In this document: positions 1 to 7,783 of the stretch, piece after piece
Layout of the letters: each line of letters starts with the position of its first letter
Numbering within the stretch: position 1 is the first letter of the stretch
NCBI GenBank assembly: GCA_052039575.1
Contig: JBQGEK010000210.1
Span: 1-22,431 of the forward strand
Direction: 5' to 3'
Source: Patulibacter sp052039575
GTDB taxonomy: Bacteria > Actinomycetota > Thermoleophilia > Solirubrobacterales > Solirubrobacteraceae
DNA: 22,431 bases
Notes under the pieces: generated by a model
Database searches by the model: none
Seen by the model: the letters and a program-made list of their open reading frames with translations, nothing else
What the model was told of the DNA's origin: nothing
Position numbers and translations under genes: made by a program

Positions 1-11
1 TCGTGCAGTAA
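1..11 (+). CDS. possible 3' tail of an upstream gene (partial)
   Basis: One plus-strand frame reads a few codons and ends in TAA at 9-11, 19 bases before the GTG of the first ligase. That spacing would suit another operon member upstream, but three codons cannot identify a gene, so this is only a hint that the operon starts outside the window. Confidence 0.2.
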
Positions 12-30
12 ACCGGAGAGGGAGACCAGA

Positions 31-1647
31 GTGAGCCAGATCCAGACCACGCCGGCCGGCGAACGGCCCGCCGCGTCCCGGCCGCCGGAATCGGTCGAGG
101 CCGAACTGCGGCGCCCGGCCGACGTCCGGCCTGACGCGCCGTTCCTGACCGCCCCCGACGACGCCGTCAGCTACCAGGAGGCGCTGGAGCGCAGCGGTCG
201 GTTGGCGGCCGGACTCGCCGCGGCGGGCGTCGGGGCCGGGGACCTGGTCGCGCTGCTGATGCGCAACTCGGTCGAGATGGTGCTGGCAACGCTCGCCGTG
301 TCGCGACTCGGCGCGGCGTCGGTCCCGGTCAACACCGATTACAAGGGCGAGCTGCTGCGCTACGTGCTGCGTGACTCGGCCGCTCGGCTGGTGATCGTCG
401 ACCAGGAGCTGGTCGACCGGCTGGATGGGATCGTCGGCGACGTTCCGGTCGAGCACGTCGTGGTGCGCGGGGACGGCGACCTGCCGGCGTTGCCGGTGAC
501 GACGTCGCGGTTCGGCGAGGGGACCGGCGAGCCGCCGGAGCTCGCCCGCCCGGCGCGGTCGTCGGACCTCTACATGGTGCTCTACACGTCAGGTACCACC
601 GGGCCGTCGAAGGGCGTGATGATCAGCCACGGCCACTGCCTGAGCTTCGCCGGGGACTGGGTGACGGCGATGGAGTACACGTCCGACGACGTGCTCTACG
701 GTCCGCTGCCGCTGTTCCACGGGATCGGCTACATGCTCGGCGTGCTGGCGACGCTGCGGGTCGGGGCGCACATGCACCTGCGGCCGAAGTTCAGCGCCAG
801 CCGGTTCTGGGACGACGTCCGCGCGACCAACGCGACGGTCGCGCACGTGGTCTTCAGCGTCGTGCCGATTCTGCTCTCCGCGCCGCCGGATCCGCGCGAC
901 CGCGACCACCGCCTGCGCGCGGCCTACATCGGGCCGAGCAAGCTCAGCCCGGCGTTCGAGGAGCGCTTCGGCGCCCCCGTCGTCGAGGTCTACGGCCAGA
1001 GCGAGACCGGGATCGTCACCTACGGGCCGCTCGGCGGACTGCCGCCGGGGTCGTGCGGACGCGTGCACGACGAGCGGTTCGAGCTGCGGTTGGTCGACGA
1101 CCACGACGAGGACGTGGCGGTCGGCGAGGTCGGCGAGATCGTCGTCCGGCCGCGCCTGCCGCACACGATGATGCTCGGGTACCTCAACAAGCCCGAGGCG
1201 ACGGCCGAGACCTGGCGAAATCTCTGGCACCACAGCGGCGACCGTGCGAGGATGGACGCCGACGGGTGGCTGTACTTCGTCGACCGCGCGAAGGACTGCA
1301 TCCGGCGGCGGGGCGAGAACATCTCCTCGTACGAGATCGAATTGATCGCCGGCACGCACCCGGAGGTCGAGGAGTGCGCGGCGATCCCGGTGCCGTCGGA
1401 GATCGAGGAGGAGGAAGTGAAGCTCTGCGTGGTGCGGGTTCCGGGCAGCAGGTTGGAGCCCGCCGACCTCCGCGCGTTCTGCCAGCGCGAGATGCCGCGG
1501 TTCATGGTCCCGCGATTCCTCGAGTTCTACGACGCGCTTCCGAAGACGCCGAGCCAGAAGGTCGAGAAGTACCGGCTGCGCGGCGAGGGACGCGAGGGGA
1601 TCACCGACGCGACCTGGGATGCGGACCGGCAAGGAGCGCGCGGATGA
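31..1647 (+). CDS. AMP-forming acyl-CoA ligase (CaiC-like), ligase 1
   Basis: Member of the ANL superfamily, which activates a carboxylic acid as an acyl-AMP and transfers it to CoA. The 538-residue length is normal. The P-loop YTSGTTGPSKG lies at residues 185-195, YGQSETG (A5) at 321-327, HSGD (A7) near 401-404, the hinge RRRGENISSYEIE with Gly428, and the A10 lysine Lys510 in PSQKVEK. The GENIS/EIE hinge resembles crotonobetaine/carnitine-CoA ligases, but the substrate cannot be read from sequence. GTG 31 is chosen because GGAGAGGGAG lies at 15-24. It opens a four-gene cistron and overlaps the E1-alpha gene by ATGA. Family assignment is sure; the substrate is unknown. The second ligase in the operon is a diverged paralogue, sharing for example FSAS-x-FW-x-DV. 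Confidence 0.9.
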   Translation: MSQIQTTPAGERPAASRPPESVEAELRRPADVRPDAPFLTAPDDAVSYQEALERSGRLAAGLAAAGVGAGDLVALLMRNSVEMVLATLAVSRLGAASVPVNTDYKGELLRYVLRDSAARLVIVDQELVDRLDGIVGDVPVEHVVVRGDGDLPALPVTTSRFGEGTGEPPELARPARSSDLYMVLYTSGTTGPSKGVMISHGHCLSFAGDWVTAMEYTSDDVLYGPLPLFHGIGYMLGVLATLRVGAHMHLRPKFSASRFWDDVRATNATVAHVVFSVVPILLSAPPDPRDRDHRLRAAYIGPSKLSPAFEERFGAPVVEVYGQSETGIVTYGPLGGLPPGSCGRVHDERFELRLVDDHDEDVAVGEVGEIVVRPRLPHTMMLGYLNKPEATAETWRNLWHHSGDRARMDADGWLYFVDRAKDCIRRRGENISSYEIELIAGTHPEVEECAAIPVPSEIEEEEVKLCVVRVPGSRLEPADLRAFCQREMPRFMVPRFLEFYDALPKTPSQKVEKYRLRGEGREGITDATWDADRQGARG

Positions 1648-2570
1648 CCGCTCTGTACGAGTCGATGCGGCTGATCCGTCGCGTCGAGGAGCAGCTCGCG
1701 GAGCTCTGCAACGGCCCGCTCAAGGGCGTGCCGCTGCACCTGTCACTCGGGCAGGAGGCCGTGGGGGTCGGGGTCGCAGCGTCCCGTCGCGACGGCGACG
1801 TGATGCTCTCGACGCACCGCGGGACCGGGCACTGCCTCGCCTGGGGCGCCGATCCCGTGCGGCTGGTGGCCGAGGCGATCGGTCGACGCGGAGGCTACGC
1901 CCGAGGACTTGCGGGGCACATGCACGTGATGGATCCCGACGCCGGGATCCTCGGCACCAACGGGATCGTCGGCGGCGGGCTGCCGATCGCCGTCGGTGCG
2001 GCCCTCGGTCTGCAGCGCCAGGGCGGCGGAGCGATCGCGGTCGCGTTCATGGGCGACGGCGCGGCGAACACGGGGGCGTGCCACGAGGCGATGAACCTGG
2101 CGGCAGCATGGTCCGCCCCGGTGCTGTTCGTCTGCGAGAACAACGGCCTTGCGGAGATGACCTACTCGGGCCCGCAGACCGGCGGCGACCTGTCGGTCCG
2201 GGCAGCGGCCTACGGCATGCGGGCGGTCCAGACCGACGCGACCGACGTCGTCGCGGTCCGCGACGTGGCCGACGAGCTGACGCAGGCGGTGCGGAGCGGG
2301 GCCGGCCCGGCGTTCCTGGAGGCCACGACCTTCCGCGCCACCGGTCACTACGCCGGCGACGCCCAGCTCTACCGCGATCCCGAGGACGCCGAGCAGACCG
2401 AGCGACGTGACCCGCTGCTGGCGTTGCGGGCGGCTCCCGACGCCGATTCCGGCGCCCTGGACGCGATCGACGCGGCCGTCGACCGGCGCGTCGAGGCGAT
2501 CTTCACGGAGGTGCTGGCGATGGAGCCACCGACCGCGCAGGACCTGTTCGACCTGGGGAGGCCCCGATGA
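1644..2570 (+). CDS. thiamine-diphosphate 2-oxoacid dehydrogenase E1 component, alpha subunit
   Basis: 308 residues, matching the alpha chain of AcoA/PdhA/BkdA-type E1 enzymes, which decarboxylate a 2-oxoacid on thiamine diphosphate and pass the acyl group to a lipoyl E2. The cofactor motif is complete: Gly137-Asp-Gly139, 26 residues, then Asn166-Asn167. Family landmarks include HLSLGQEAVGVG, THRGTGHCLAWG and GLAGHMHVMD. The last resembles the SMHM region of acetoin- and pyruvate-type alpha chains. The start ATG sits inside the stop of ligase 1 (ATGA), and the stop overlaps the beta gene the same way, so the two E1 chains are translationally coupled. E2 and E3 genes are not in the window. The oxoacid (acetoin-like, pyruvate or branched-chain) is not decided by the sequence. 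Confidence 0.9.
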   Translation: MTALYESMRLIRRVEEQLAELCNGPLKGVPLHLSLGQEAVGVGVAASRRDGDVMLSTHRGTGHCLAWGADPVRLVAEAIGRRGGYARGLAGHMHVMDPDAGILGTNGIVGGGLPIAVGAALGLQRQGGGAIAVAFMGDGAANTGACHEAMNLAAAWSAPVLFVCENNGLAEMTYSGPQTGGDLSVRAAAYGMRAVQTDATDVVAVRDVADELTQAVRSGAGPAFLEATTFRATGHYAGDAQLYRDPEDAEQTERRDPLLALRAAPDADSGALDAIDAAVDRRVEAIFTEVLAMEPPTAQDLFDLGRPR

Positions 2571-3577
2571 GCCGACCGACCAAGCTCTGGCAAGCGATCA
2601 ACCTGGCGCTGGCCGAGGAGCTCGAGCGCGACGACGCCGTGATGCTGCTGGGGGAGGACATCGCCCGTGCCGGCGGCACCTTCGGAATCACGCGTGGGTT
2701 GCTGGACCGGTTCGGCCCCGAGCGCGTGCGCGACACGCCGATCTCCGAGCAGGCGATGCTGGGCGCGGCCTTGGGGGCCTCGCTGACCGGGATGCGCCCG
2801 GTCTGCGAGATCCTGATGATGGACTTTCTCGGGATCGCCTCCGACCAGCTCGTCAACCAGGCGGCCAAGCAGCGGTTCTTCTCCGGCGGGGCGCTCGACG
2901 CGCCACTGGTCGTTCGCTCCGGTGTCGGCACGTCGTTCGGGATGGGCGCGCAGCACTCGCAGGCGCTCGAGGGTTGGTACGCCCACGTGCCGGGCCTGAC
3001 GGTCGTCTGGCCGTCGACGCCGCGCGACGCCAAGGGCCTGCTGAAGTCCGCGATCCGCTCCGACGGCCCGGTGCTGTTCCTCGAGAGCCTCGCCCGGCTG
3101 ACGGTCAAGGGACCGCTCGCCGACGACGCCGACGAGCTTCTGCCGCTGGGCCAGGCTGCGATCCGACGCGAGGGCCAGGACGTCACGATCGTCGGCTACG
3201 GCGCCGCCTGCGAGATCTCGCTGGCCGCTGCGGAGGCGCTCGCGTCGCACGGCGTGTCGTGCGAGGTGATCGACCTGCGGACCGTCCAGCCGTGGGACGC
3301 GGACACGGTGCTCGACTCGGTTGCCCGAACCAACCGCTGCGTGGTGGTGACCGAGGCGGCGGGCCCGTTCGGCCCGTCGGCCGAGATCGCCAGCGTCGTC
3401 GCCGAGCGCGGTTTCGACGACCTGGACGCGCCCGTCGCGCGGGTCTGCTCGGAGTTCGTCCCAGCCCCGCAGATGCGCGAGTACGACGCGTGGCGGGTAC
3501 CGTCGGCCCAGGCCGTCGCCGACGCGGTCGTCGGCACGCTCGGAATCGCCCCGATCAGCACGGAGGAGCAGCGATGA
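2567..3577 (+). CDS. thiamine-diphosphate 2-oxoacid dehydrogenase E1 component, beta subunit
   Basis: 336 residues, the usual length for AcoB/PdhB/BkdB beta chains that pair with the alpha chain to form an alpha2-beta2 E1. An N-terminal transketolase pyrimidine domain shows GEDIARAGGTFGIT, the RVRDTPISEQAMLGAALGA segment with the cofactor-activating Glu, and GMGAQHSQ with His130 near the active site. A C-terminal transketolase domain follows from about residue 200 (DVTIVGYGA, VIDLRTVQPWD, VVVTEAAGPFG). It overlaps its neighbours by ATGA on both sides, so stoichiometric expression with the alpha gene is expected. No defect is visible. The pair may borrow E2/E3 from elsewhere in the genome, or act in a non-canonical way. 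Confidence 0.9.
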   Translation: MSRPTKLWQAINLALAEELERDDAVMLLGEDIARAGGTFGITRGLLDRFGPERVRDTPISEQAMLGAALGASLTGMRPVCEILMMDFLGIASDQLVNQAAKQRFFSGGALDAPLVVRSGVGTSFGMGAQHSQALEGWYAHVPGLTVVWPSTPRDAKGLLKSAIRSDGPVLFLESLARLTVKGPLADDADELLPLGQAAIRREGQDVTIVGYGAACEISLAAAEALASHGVSCEVIDLRTVQPWDADTVLDSVARTNRCVVVTEAAGPFGPSAEIASVVAERGFDDLDAPVARVCSEFVPAPQMREYDAWRVPSAQAVADAVVGTLGIAPISTEEQR

Positions 3578-5184
3578 GGGACCACCCGCTCGAGGACCGC
3601 GTGATCGGCACACTGCTCCGCGACGCCGCGGAGCGCTACGGCGATGCGCCCTACCTGCTGTTCGCCGATGACGTCTACAGCTACGTCGACAGCGAGCGGA
3701 TCACCGGCGAGTACGCGCGCGGCTTGCTCGCGTACGGGGTCGGTCGCGGCGACAACGTCGCGGTGATGATGGAGAACTGCCCGGAGTTCCTCTGGGCCGG
3801 CTACGGGCTCGGTCGGATCGGCGCAGTCGGCGTCCCGATCAACACCGCGGCCAAGGGCGCGCTTCTGCGCCACTACGTCGACGACGCCGAGTGCCGGCAC
3901 CTGATCGTCGACCGCGAGTACCTGCCGGTCGTCGAGGCGGCGCTCGGCGGGTTCGAGCGGTTTGCCTTGGTGGTCGTCCGCGAGCACGGCGCCGCGCACC
4001 CGCTGCCGCCCGGCGCGATCTCGGTGCCGGCGCTGCACGGGTCGGGGATCGAGGCCGCGGGCGACCTGCCCACGGTGGCGTTCACCGACCCCTGGTACAT
4101 CATGTTCACCAGCGGCACGACCGGACCGTCGAAGGGCGTGGTCTGTCCGCATGCCCAGCCGCAGGGCGTCGGACGCCGGCTCGCGCAGGCGTGGGACCTG
4201 GACCCGTCCGACCGGCTCTACACCTTCCTCCCGCTGTTCCACGCCAACGCGCTCTGGTACTCGTCGCTGACCGCGCTCTGGGCCGGCGCGTCGGTGGCGC
4301 TCGCCCCGCGGTTCTCGGCCAGCGCGTTCTGGACCGACGTGCACCGCTTCGGTGCGACGCAGTTCAACGCGATGATGTCGGTCACCAACATCCTGCAGAA
4401 GCAGGAGCCGAGCGCGCTGGAGCAGGACAACCCGCTGCGGCAGGGGTTCGTGGTCCCGCTGCCGGAGGATCGCCGCGCGCTGGAGCAGCGCTGGGACCTG
4501 CAGCTGAGCCACTGCTTCGCGATGACCGAACTCGGCCCGGCCGCGGTGCTGATCCCCGGCACCGGCTACGACAAGGGCTCGCCCGCGGGCACGCTCGACC
4601 CGGAGTACATCGACATCCAGGTCGTCGACGAGCTCGACCGCCCGGTGCCTGCCGGCACCCCGGGGGAGATCGTCGCCCGGACGGTCGAGCCCTGGAACAC
4701 GATGCTCGGGTACTACAAGCGGCCCGAGGCGACGGCCGACGCGCTGCGCAACCAGTGGTTCCACACCGGCGATCGCGGGATCCTCGACGCGGACGGCTAC
4801 CTGTACTTCCTCGACCGGATCAAGGACGTGATCCGCCGGCGGTGCGAGAACATCTCGGCCCAGGAGATCGAGCGGATCCTCCAGCAGGACGCGCGAATCC
4901 TCGAGTGCGCGGCGATTCCGGTGCCGTCGGAGCTGGGCGAGGACGACGTCGGCCTCTACGTCGCCCGCAGCGCGACCGGTGCCGACCTGACCGAGGAGGA
5001 CGTCGTGCGCCTGGCGGCGGCGGAGCTGCCGTACTTCATGGTTCCGCGCTACGTGGCCTTCCTCGACCAGCTGCCGCGGACCGACACGTTCAAGATCGCG
5101 AAGTACGTCCTCCGCGACCGCGTCGCCGAGGGTCGCGACTCGATGTGGGACCGCGAGCAGCACGGGATCGTGGTCAAGCGCTAG
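3574..5184 (+). CDS. AMP-forming acyl-CoA ligase (CaiC-like), ligase 2
   Basis: Second ANL-type acid-CoA ligase of the operon, 536 residues. The P-loop TSGTTGPSKG is at 179-188, AMTELG stands for A5, HTGDRG for A7, and A10 Lys507 lies in TFKIAK. The A8 hinge reads RRRCENISAQEIE, with Cys424 where the family, including ligase 1, has Gly. The codon is clearly tgc. That Gly lies at the hinge on which the C-terminal domain rotates between adenylation and thioesterification, so the thioester step may be altered; this is inference. It begins inside the stop of the E1-beta gene and ends the operon, and its last 11 bases overlap the 3' end of the convergent LysR gene. Substrate unknown. Confidence 0.88.
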   Translation: MRDHPLEDRVIGTLLRDAAERYGDAPYLLFADDVYSYVDSERITGEYARGLLAYGVGRGDNVAVMMENCPEFLWAGYGLGRIGAVGVPINTAAKGALLRHYVDDAECRHLIVDREYLPVVEAALGGFERFALVVVREHGAAHPLPPGAISVPALHGSGIEAAGDLPTVAFTDPWYIMFTSGTTGPSKGVVCPHAQPQGVGRRLAQAWDLDPSDRLYTFLPLFHANALWYSSLTALWAGASVALAPRFSASAFWTDVHRFGATQFNAMMSVTNILQKQEPSALEQDNPLRQGFVVPLPEDRRALEQRWDLQLSHCFAMTELGPAAVLIPGTGYDKGSPAGTLDPEYIDIQVVDELDRPVPAGTPGEIVARTVEPWNTMLGYYKRPEATADALRNQWFHTGDRGILDADGYLYFLDRIKDVIRRRCENISAQEIERILQQDARILECAAIPVPSELGEDDVGLYVARSATGADLTEEDVVRLAAAELPYFMVPRYVAFLDQLPRTDTFKIAKYVLRDRVAEGRDSMWDREQHGIVVKR

Positions 5185-6205
5185 CGGGAGGCTCCGGCGG
5201 CGGTCGCCGTTCCGGCTCGCCCGGCGCGGTCCGGTCCGCGCGCCTCCCGTCGTCGACCGCCGCGTGCAGGCACACCAGCAGGGCGGTCGTGTCGGGGCTC
5301 GGGCGAACGTGCGGTGGGGTCACGACCCACACCCGACGGGGCGGTGGCGCGGGACGCAGCGGCCGGAGCACCACCCGCGGGTCGGGCGGCACGGTGGCGA
5401 GCCCGGGCAGCAACGCGATCCCGTGACCGGCGGCGACCATCGCCAGCGTGGTCGGGTAGCGGCTGGTGCGGATCGGGACCGACGGCACGAACCCCGCCGT
5501 CGCGCAGATCGCTCGCAGCGCGTCGTCGCAGCCGCTGTGCGTTCCACCGATCCAGCCCTGGTCGACGAGGTCGGTCAGCGGCAGCTCCGCTTCGGCGGCC
5601 ATCGCATGGTCGCGCGGCAGGGCGACCAGCAGCGGGTCGTCGAAGACGTGCTCGAACGTGACCGCCTGGCCGGTCAGCGGACGGACGGCGTCGTCGAAGA
5701 CCAGGGCGACGTCGGCCTGCCCGTCACCGATCGCGGTCACGGCGGCGTCGGTGTCGAGGTCGCTCAGCTCGATCTCGATCCGCGGGTGCTCGTCGCGGAA
5801 GCGGCGCAGCGCCGCCGGCAGGATGCCGGTGCAGGCCGACGGGAACGCCGCGATTCGCAGCGCCCGCGGTCCCGACTGGGCAAGCGCCGACAGCTCGCGG
5901 CGGATGTCGCCAGCGATCCGCAGGACGGCCAGTGCGTGCCCGTGGACGACGCGCCCGGCGGCCGTCAGCTGGACCCCGCGCGGCGACCGCTGGACCAGTG
6001 ACGATCCGAGCTCGCGCTCGAGCGCGGCGACGTGCTGCGAGACGGCGGGTTGGCTCATGTGCAGCACTTCGGCCGCACGGCCGAAGGAGCCGGCTTCGCC
6101 GACGGTCTTGAGGATGCGAAGACGTTGCAGGTGCTCGATCCGTGCACCATAGGCCGATCCTGAGCCGCGCTCGAAGGAGAAACCTCCTACGCGCCGCGCG
6201 GCCAC
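5174..6205 (-). CDS. LysR-family transcriptional regulator
   Basis: Winged-HTH LysR regulator: the helix-turn-helix covers roughly residues 25-85 (AGSFGRAAEVLHMSQPAVSQHV, ELGSSLVQRSPRGVQLTAAG) and a periplasmic-binding-like effector domain covers about 110-300. The tail is Pro/Arg-rich. The 5' end is uncertain. The frame stays open to GTG 6205, which has no ribosome site, but LysR proteins normally start two to four residues before the segment reading IEHLQRLRIL, and no in-frame start exists there. An ATG at 6150 with AGGA 7-10 bases upstream is one base out of frame. Either the GTG is real and the protein has about 20 extra N-terminal residues, or a one-base indel is present. It is divergent from a decayed lyase gene and convergent with the ligase operon. 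Confidence 0.85.
   Translation of the reverse strand: MAARRVGGFSFERGSGSAYGARIEHLQRLRILKTVGEAGSFGRAAEVLHMSQPAVSQHVAALERELGSSLVQRSPRGVQLTAAGRVVHGHALAVLRIAGDIRRELSALAQSGPRALRIAAFPSACTGILPAALRRFRDEHPRIEIELSDLDTDAAVTAIGDGQADVALVFDDAVRPLTGQAVTFEHVFDDPLLVALPRDHAMAAEAELPLTDLVDQGWIGGTHSGCDDALRAICATAGFVPSVPIRTSRYPTTLAMVAAGHGIALLPGLATVPPDPRVVLRPLRPAPPPRRVWVVTPPHVRPSPDTTALLVCLHAAVDDGRRADRTAPGEPERRPPPEPPASA
6175..6188. repeat. short inverted repeat AGGAG-AAAC-CTCCT
   Basis: Perfect 5-bp arms around 4 bases, located between the two candidate 5' ends of the LysR gene and just ahead of the lyase pseudogene promoter. If LysR starts near 6150 this would be a regulatory site in the divergent promoter region. 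If it starts at 6205 the repeat is inside coding sequence and may be chance. Confidence 0.3.
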
Positions 6206-6210
6206 GGCGG

Positions 6211-6216
6211 TAGCGT
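6211..6216 (+). promoter_or_regulatory. -10 box TAGCGT of the lyase pseudogene
   Basis: TANNNT hexamer ending 9 bases before ATG 6226, so a transcript would begin at or next to the start codon (leaderless). No clear -35 is visible. Confidence 0.35.
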
Positions 6217-6225
6217 CGCTGCGGG

Positions 6226-6498
6226 ATGTCGCACGACGCCGCGTCCGGGTTCCTCGCGCTGCACCGCGCGGACACGACGTTCGTCCTGCCCAACGCCTGG
6301 GACCCGGGAAGCGCGTGCTCGCCCGGGCGGGGTTCCCGGCGCTCGGGACGACCAGTGCCGGGATCGCCTTCGGGCTCGCTCGCCCGCGCCGCCCTCACCG
6401 TCGTCCACCACGCCGCCGAGCAGCTCCGCGAGGGCCGGTTCGACGTCGCCTGCGACGCGATCCCGTACGGCGAGCTGAACGCGTTGATGGAAGGATGA
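6226..6498 (+). pseudogene. remnant of a PEP mutase/isocitrate lyase-superfamily gene
   Basis: The first about 27 codons read FLALHRADTTFVLPNAWDPGSA, the opening of carboxyvinyl-carboxyphosphonate phosphorylmutase-like proteins. Near 6313-6316 the match moves to another frame and continues VLARAGFPALGTTSAGIAFGL (to about 6380). It then returns to the first frame with SLARAALTVVHHAAEQLREGRFD and ends in DAIPYGELNALMEG, the typical C-terminus. The middle of the barrel, roughly 150-180 codons including the catalytic metal site, is missing. So there is a small indel plus a large internal deletion, and no active enzyme can be made. Its stop overlaps the ATG of the following gene, so readthrough from its promoter may still serve that gene. 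The residue patterns are from memory of the family. Confidence 0.75.
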
Positions 6499-7643
6499 GC
6501 GCCGTGCGTACGGTAATGACGTCCTGGGGCTCCCCGCTGCGAATAGCGGCCGTCGCCGTCGGCGCGCTGATGGTCGCGTCGCCCGCGGCGACCGCCCGTT
6601 CGGTGAGCGACCCCGACATCGGCTGGCCGTCGGCGCTGCGCCAGGAGCTGCGGCTGCCGAAGGTCTCGTCGAAGCCCTGCGACCGGCGGCTGTCGCGGAC
6701 GGGGATGCGCCTGCAGGATCGGATCGATCGCGCCGGCAACCCGCGCGACGCGCTCTACCGGATCTTCCACAACGGGCCGACGAACATCTGGGGGAACGTC
6801 TGGTACCTGCCGTGCGATGGCGGACGGCTGCAGATCGGGGTCGCGAGCGGGGGCACCGCCGGCGACACGCGGGCCGCGGTGCGGGCTGCCCGTCGGCTGC
6901 TGGAACGCCGCGGGCTGACGCGAGACGTGCGGCTGGTCGCCGTGCGGTCCACGTACCGGGAGCTCTCCGACCAGGTAATCGCCCTGGGGACGTTGACGGA
7001 GACGTTCGAGGACCAGCGTCGGGTCGAGTTCGGCATCCGACCCAGCCGTAACGCCGTGGTGATCCGGGCCGACCACCGGATTTCCGCGGCGGACCGCGAG
7101 CGCCTGCGCGAGTTCGCCCGCACGGCTCCGGTCAACGTGATCCTCCACGTCGAGCGGGCGCCCGACCCGAACGCGCCGATCCCGACCTATGCGACGACGT
7201 TCGTGCTCGATCGGTCCACGGTCGATCGCAACCGGCGAACGGTGACGGTGACCGTGGCCGACCCGAGCTGCGGGGCGAAAGGGGCCGACGACGTCGCCGG
7301 CAGGTTCGCCGGCGTGCGGATCCGCACGCTCGCCCACGCGTATCTCCTGACGGCGCGGCTGCGAGTCGACCCGACGTGGGACGGAGGGCTCTGCACCACG
7401 GGCCCGCCGCCCGGGTCGAAGGTGACCACCACTGTCACGCTCCCCGCAAAGCTGGGCCGGAGGGGCATCGTCGACGGCGCCGAGGGCCCGGGAGGCTTCC
7501 GCTTCGTGGCCTTCCCGCCGGCCGACGCCAAGGCGATCCGCTCGCTGGTGCCGAAGTACATCTACGGCGGCACCGTGTGCGGCGCCCCCGACGTCCGCCG
7601 CGCGTTCAAGGGCCGGAGGAAGGACGAGTGGTGCTTCTTCTGA
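6495..7643 (+). CDS. exported protein of unknown function
   Basis: 382 residues. ATG 6495 is preceded by GGAAGG and followed by a clear Sec signal peptide: basic start, hydrophobic AAVAVGALMVA, and cleavage after ATA near residue 34. The mature part has six Cys (SKPC, YLPC, PSCGAK, GLCTTG, TVCGAP, EWCFF), suggesting disulfide bonding outside the membrane. It also has a stretch DVRLVAVRSTYRELSDQ with alternating hydrophobic residues. I do not recognise a family. No membrane anchor or lipobox is visible. The start overlaps the end of the lyase pseudogene by ATGA, so it was once coupled to that gene. A longer frame upstream exists but is pseudogene sequence. Confidence 0.8.
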   Translation: MSAVRTVMTSWGSPLRIAAVAVGALMVASPAATARSVSDPDIGWPSALRQELRLPKVSSKPCDRRLSRTGMRLQDRIDRAGNPRDALYRIFHNGPTNIWGNVWYLPCDGGRLQIGVASGGTAGDTRAAVRAARRLLERRGLTRDVRLVAVRSTYRELSDQVIALGTLTETFEDQRRVEFGIRPSRNAVVIRADHRISAADRERLREFARTAPVNVILHVERAPDPNAPIPTYATTFVLDRSTVDRNRRTVTVTVADPSCGAKGADDVAGRFAGVRIRTLAHAYLLTARLRVDPTWDGGLCTTGPPPGSKVTTTVTLPAKLGRRGIVDGAEGPGGFRFVAFPPADAKAIRSLVPKYIYGGTVCGAPDVRRAFKGRRKDEWCFF

Positions 7644-7783
7644 TGCCGCGGGAGTGAGCGGCTCTCGATCGGTTCGGCAGCGCCAGGCCGCGCACGGGCG
7701 TGGTGCTCGGCGCCCGCTCCGCAGCTGGCGCACCGTGCACCGCGCCTCTTGCGTGATCCGGCTCGGATCGAGAGGCTGGCGGC

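Noticed and set aside
1..5184. Acetoin dehydrogenase operon (aco) label
   Set aside because: The E1 chains resemble AcoA/AcoB but no lipoyl E2, E3 or AcoR-type activator is seen, so naming the genes aco would overstate the evidence.
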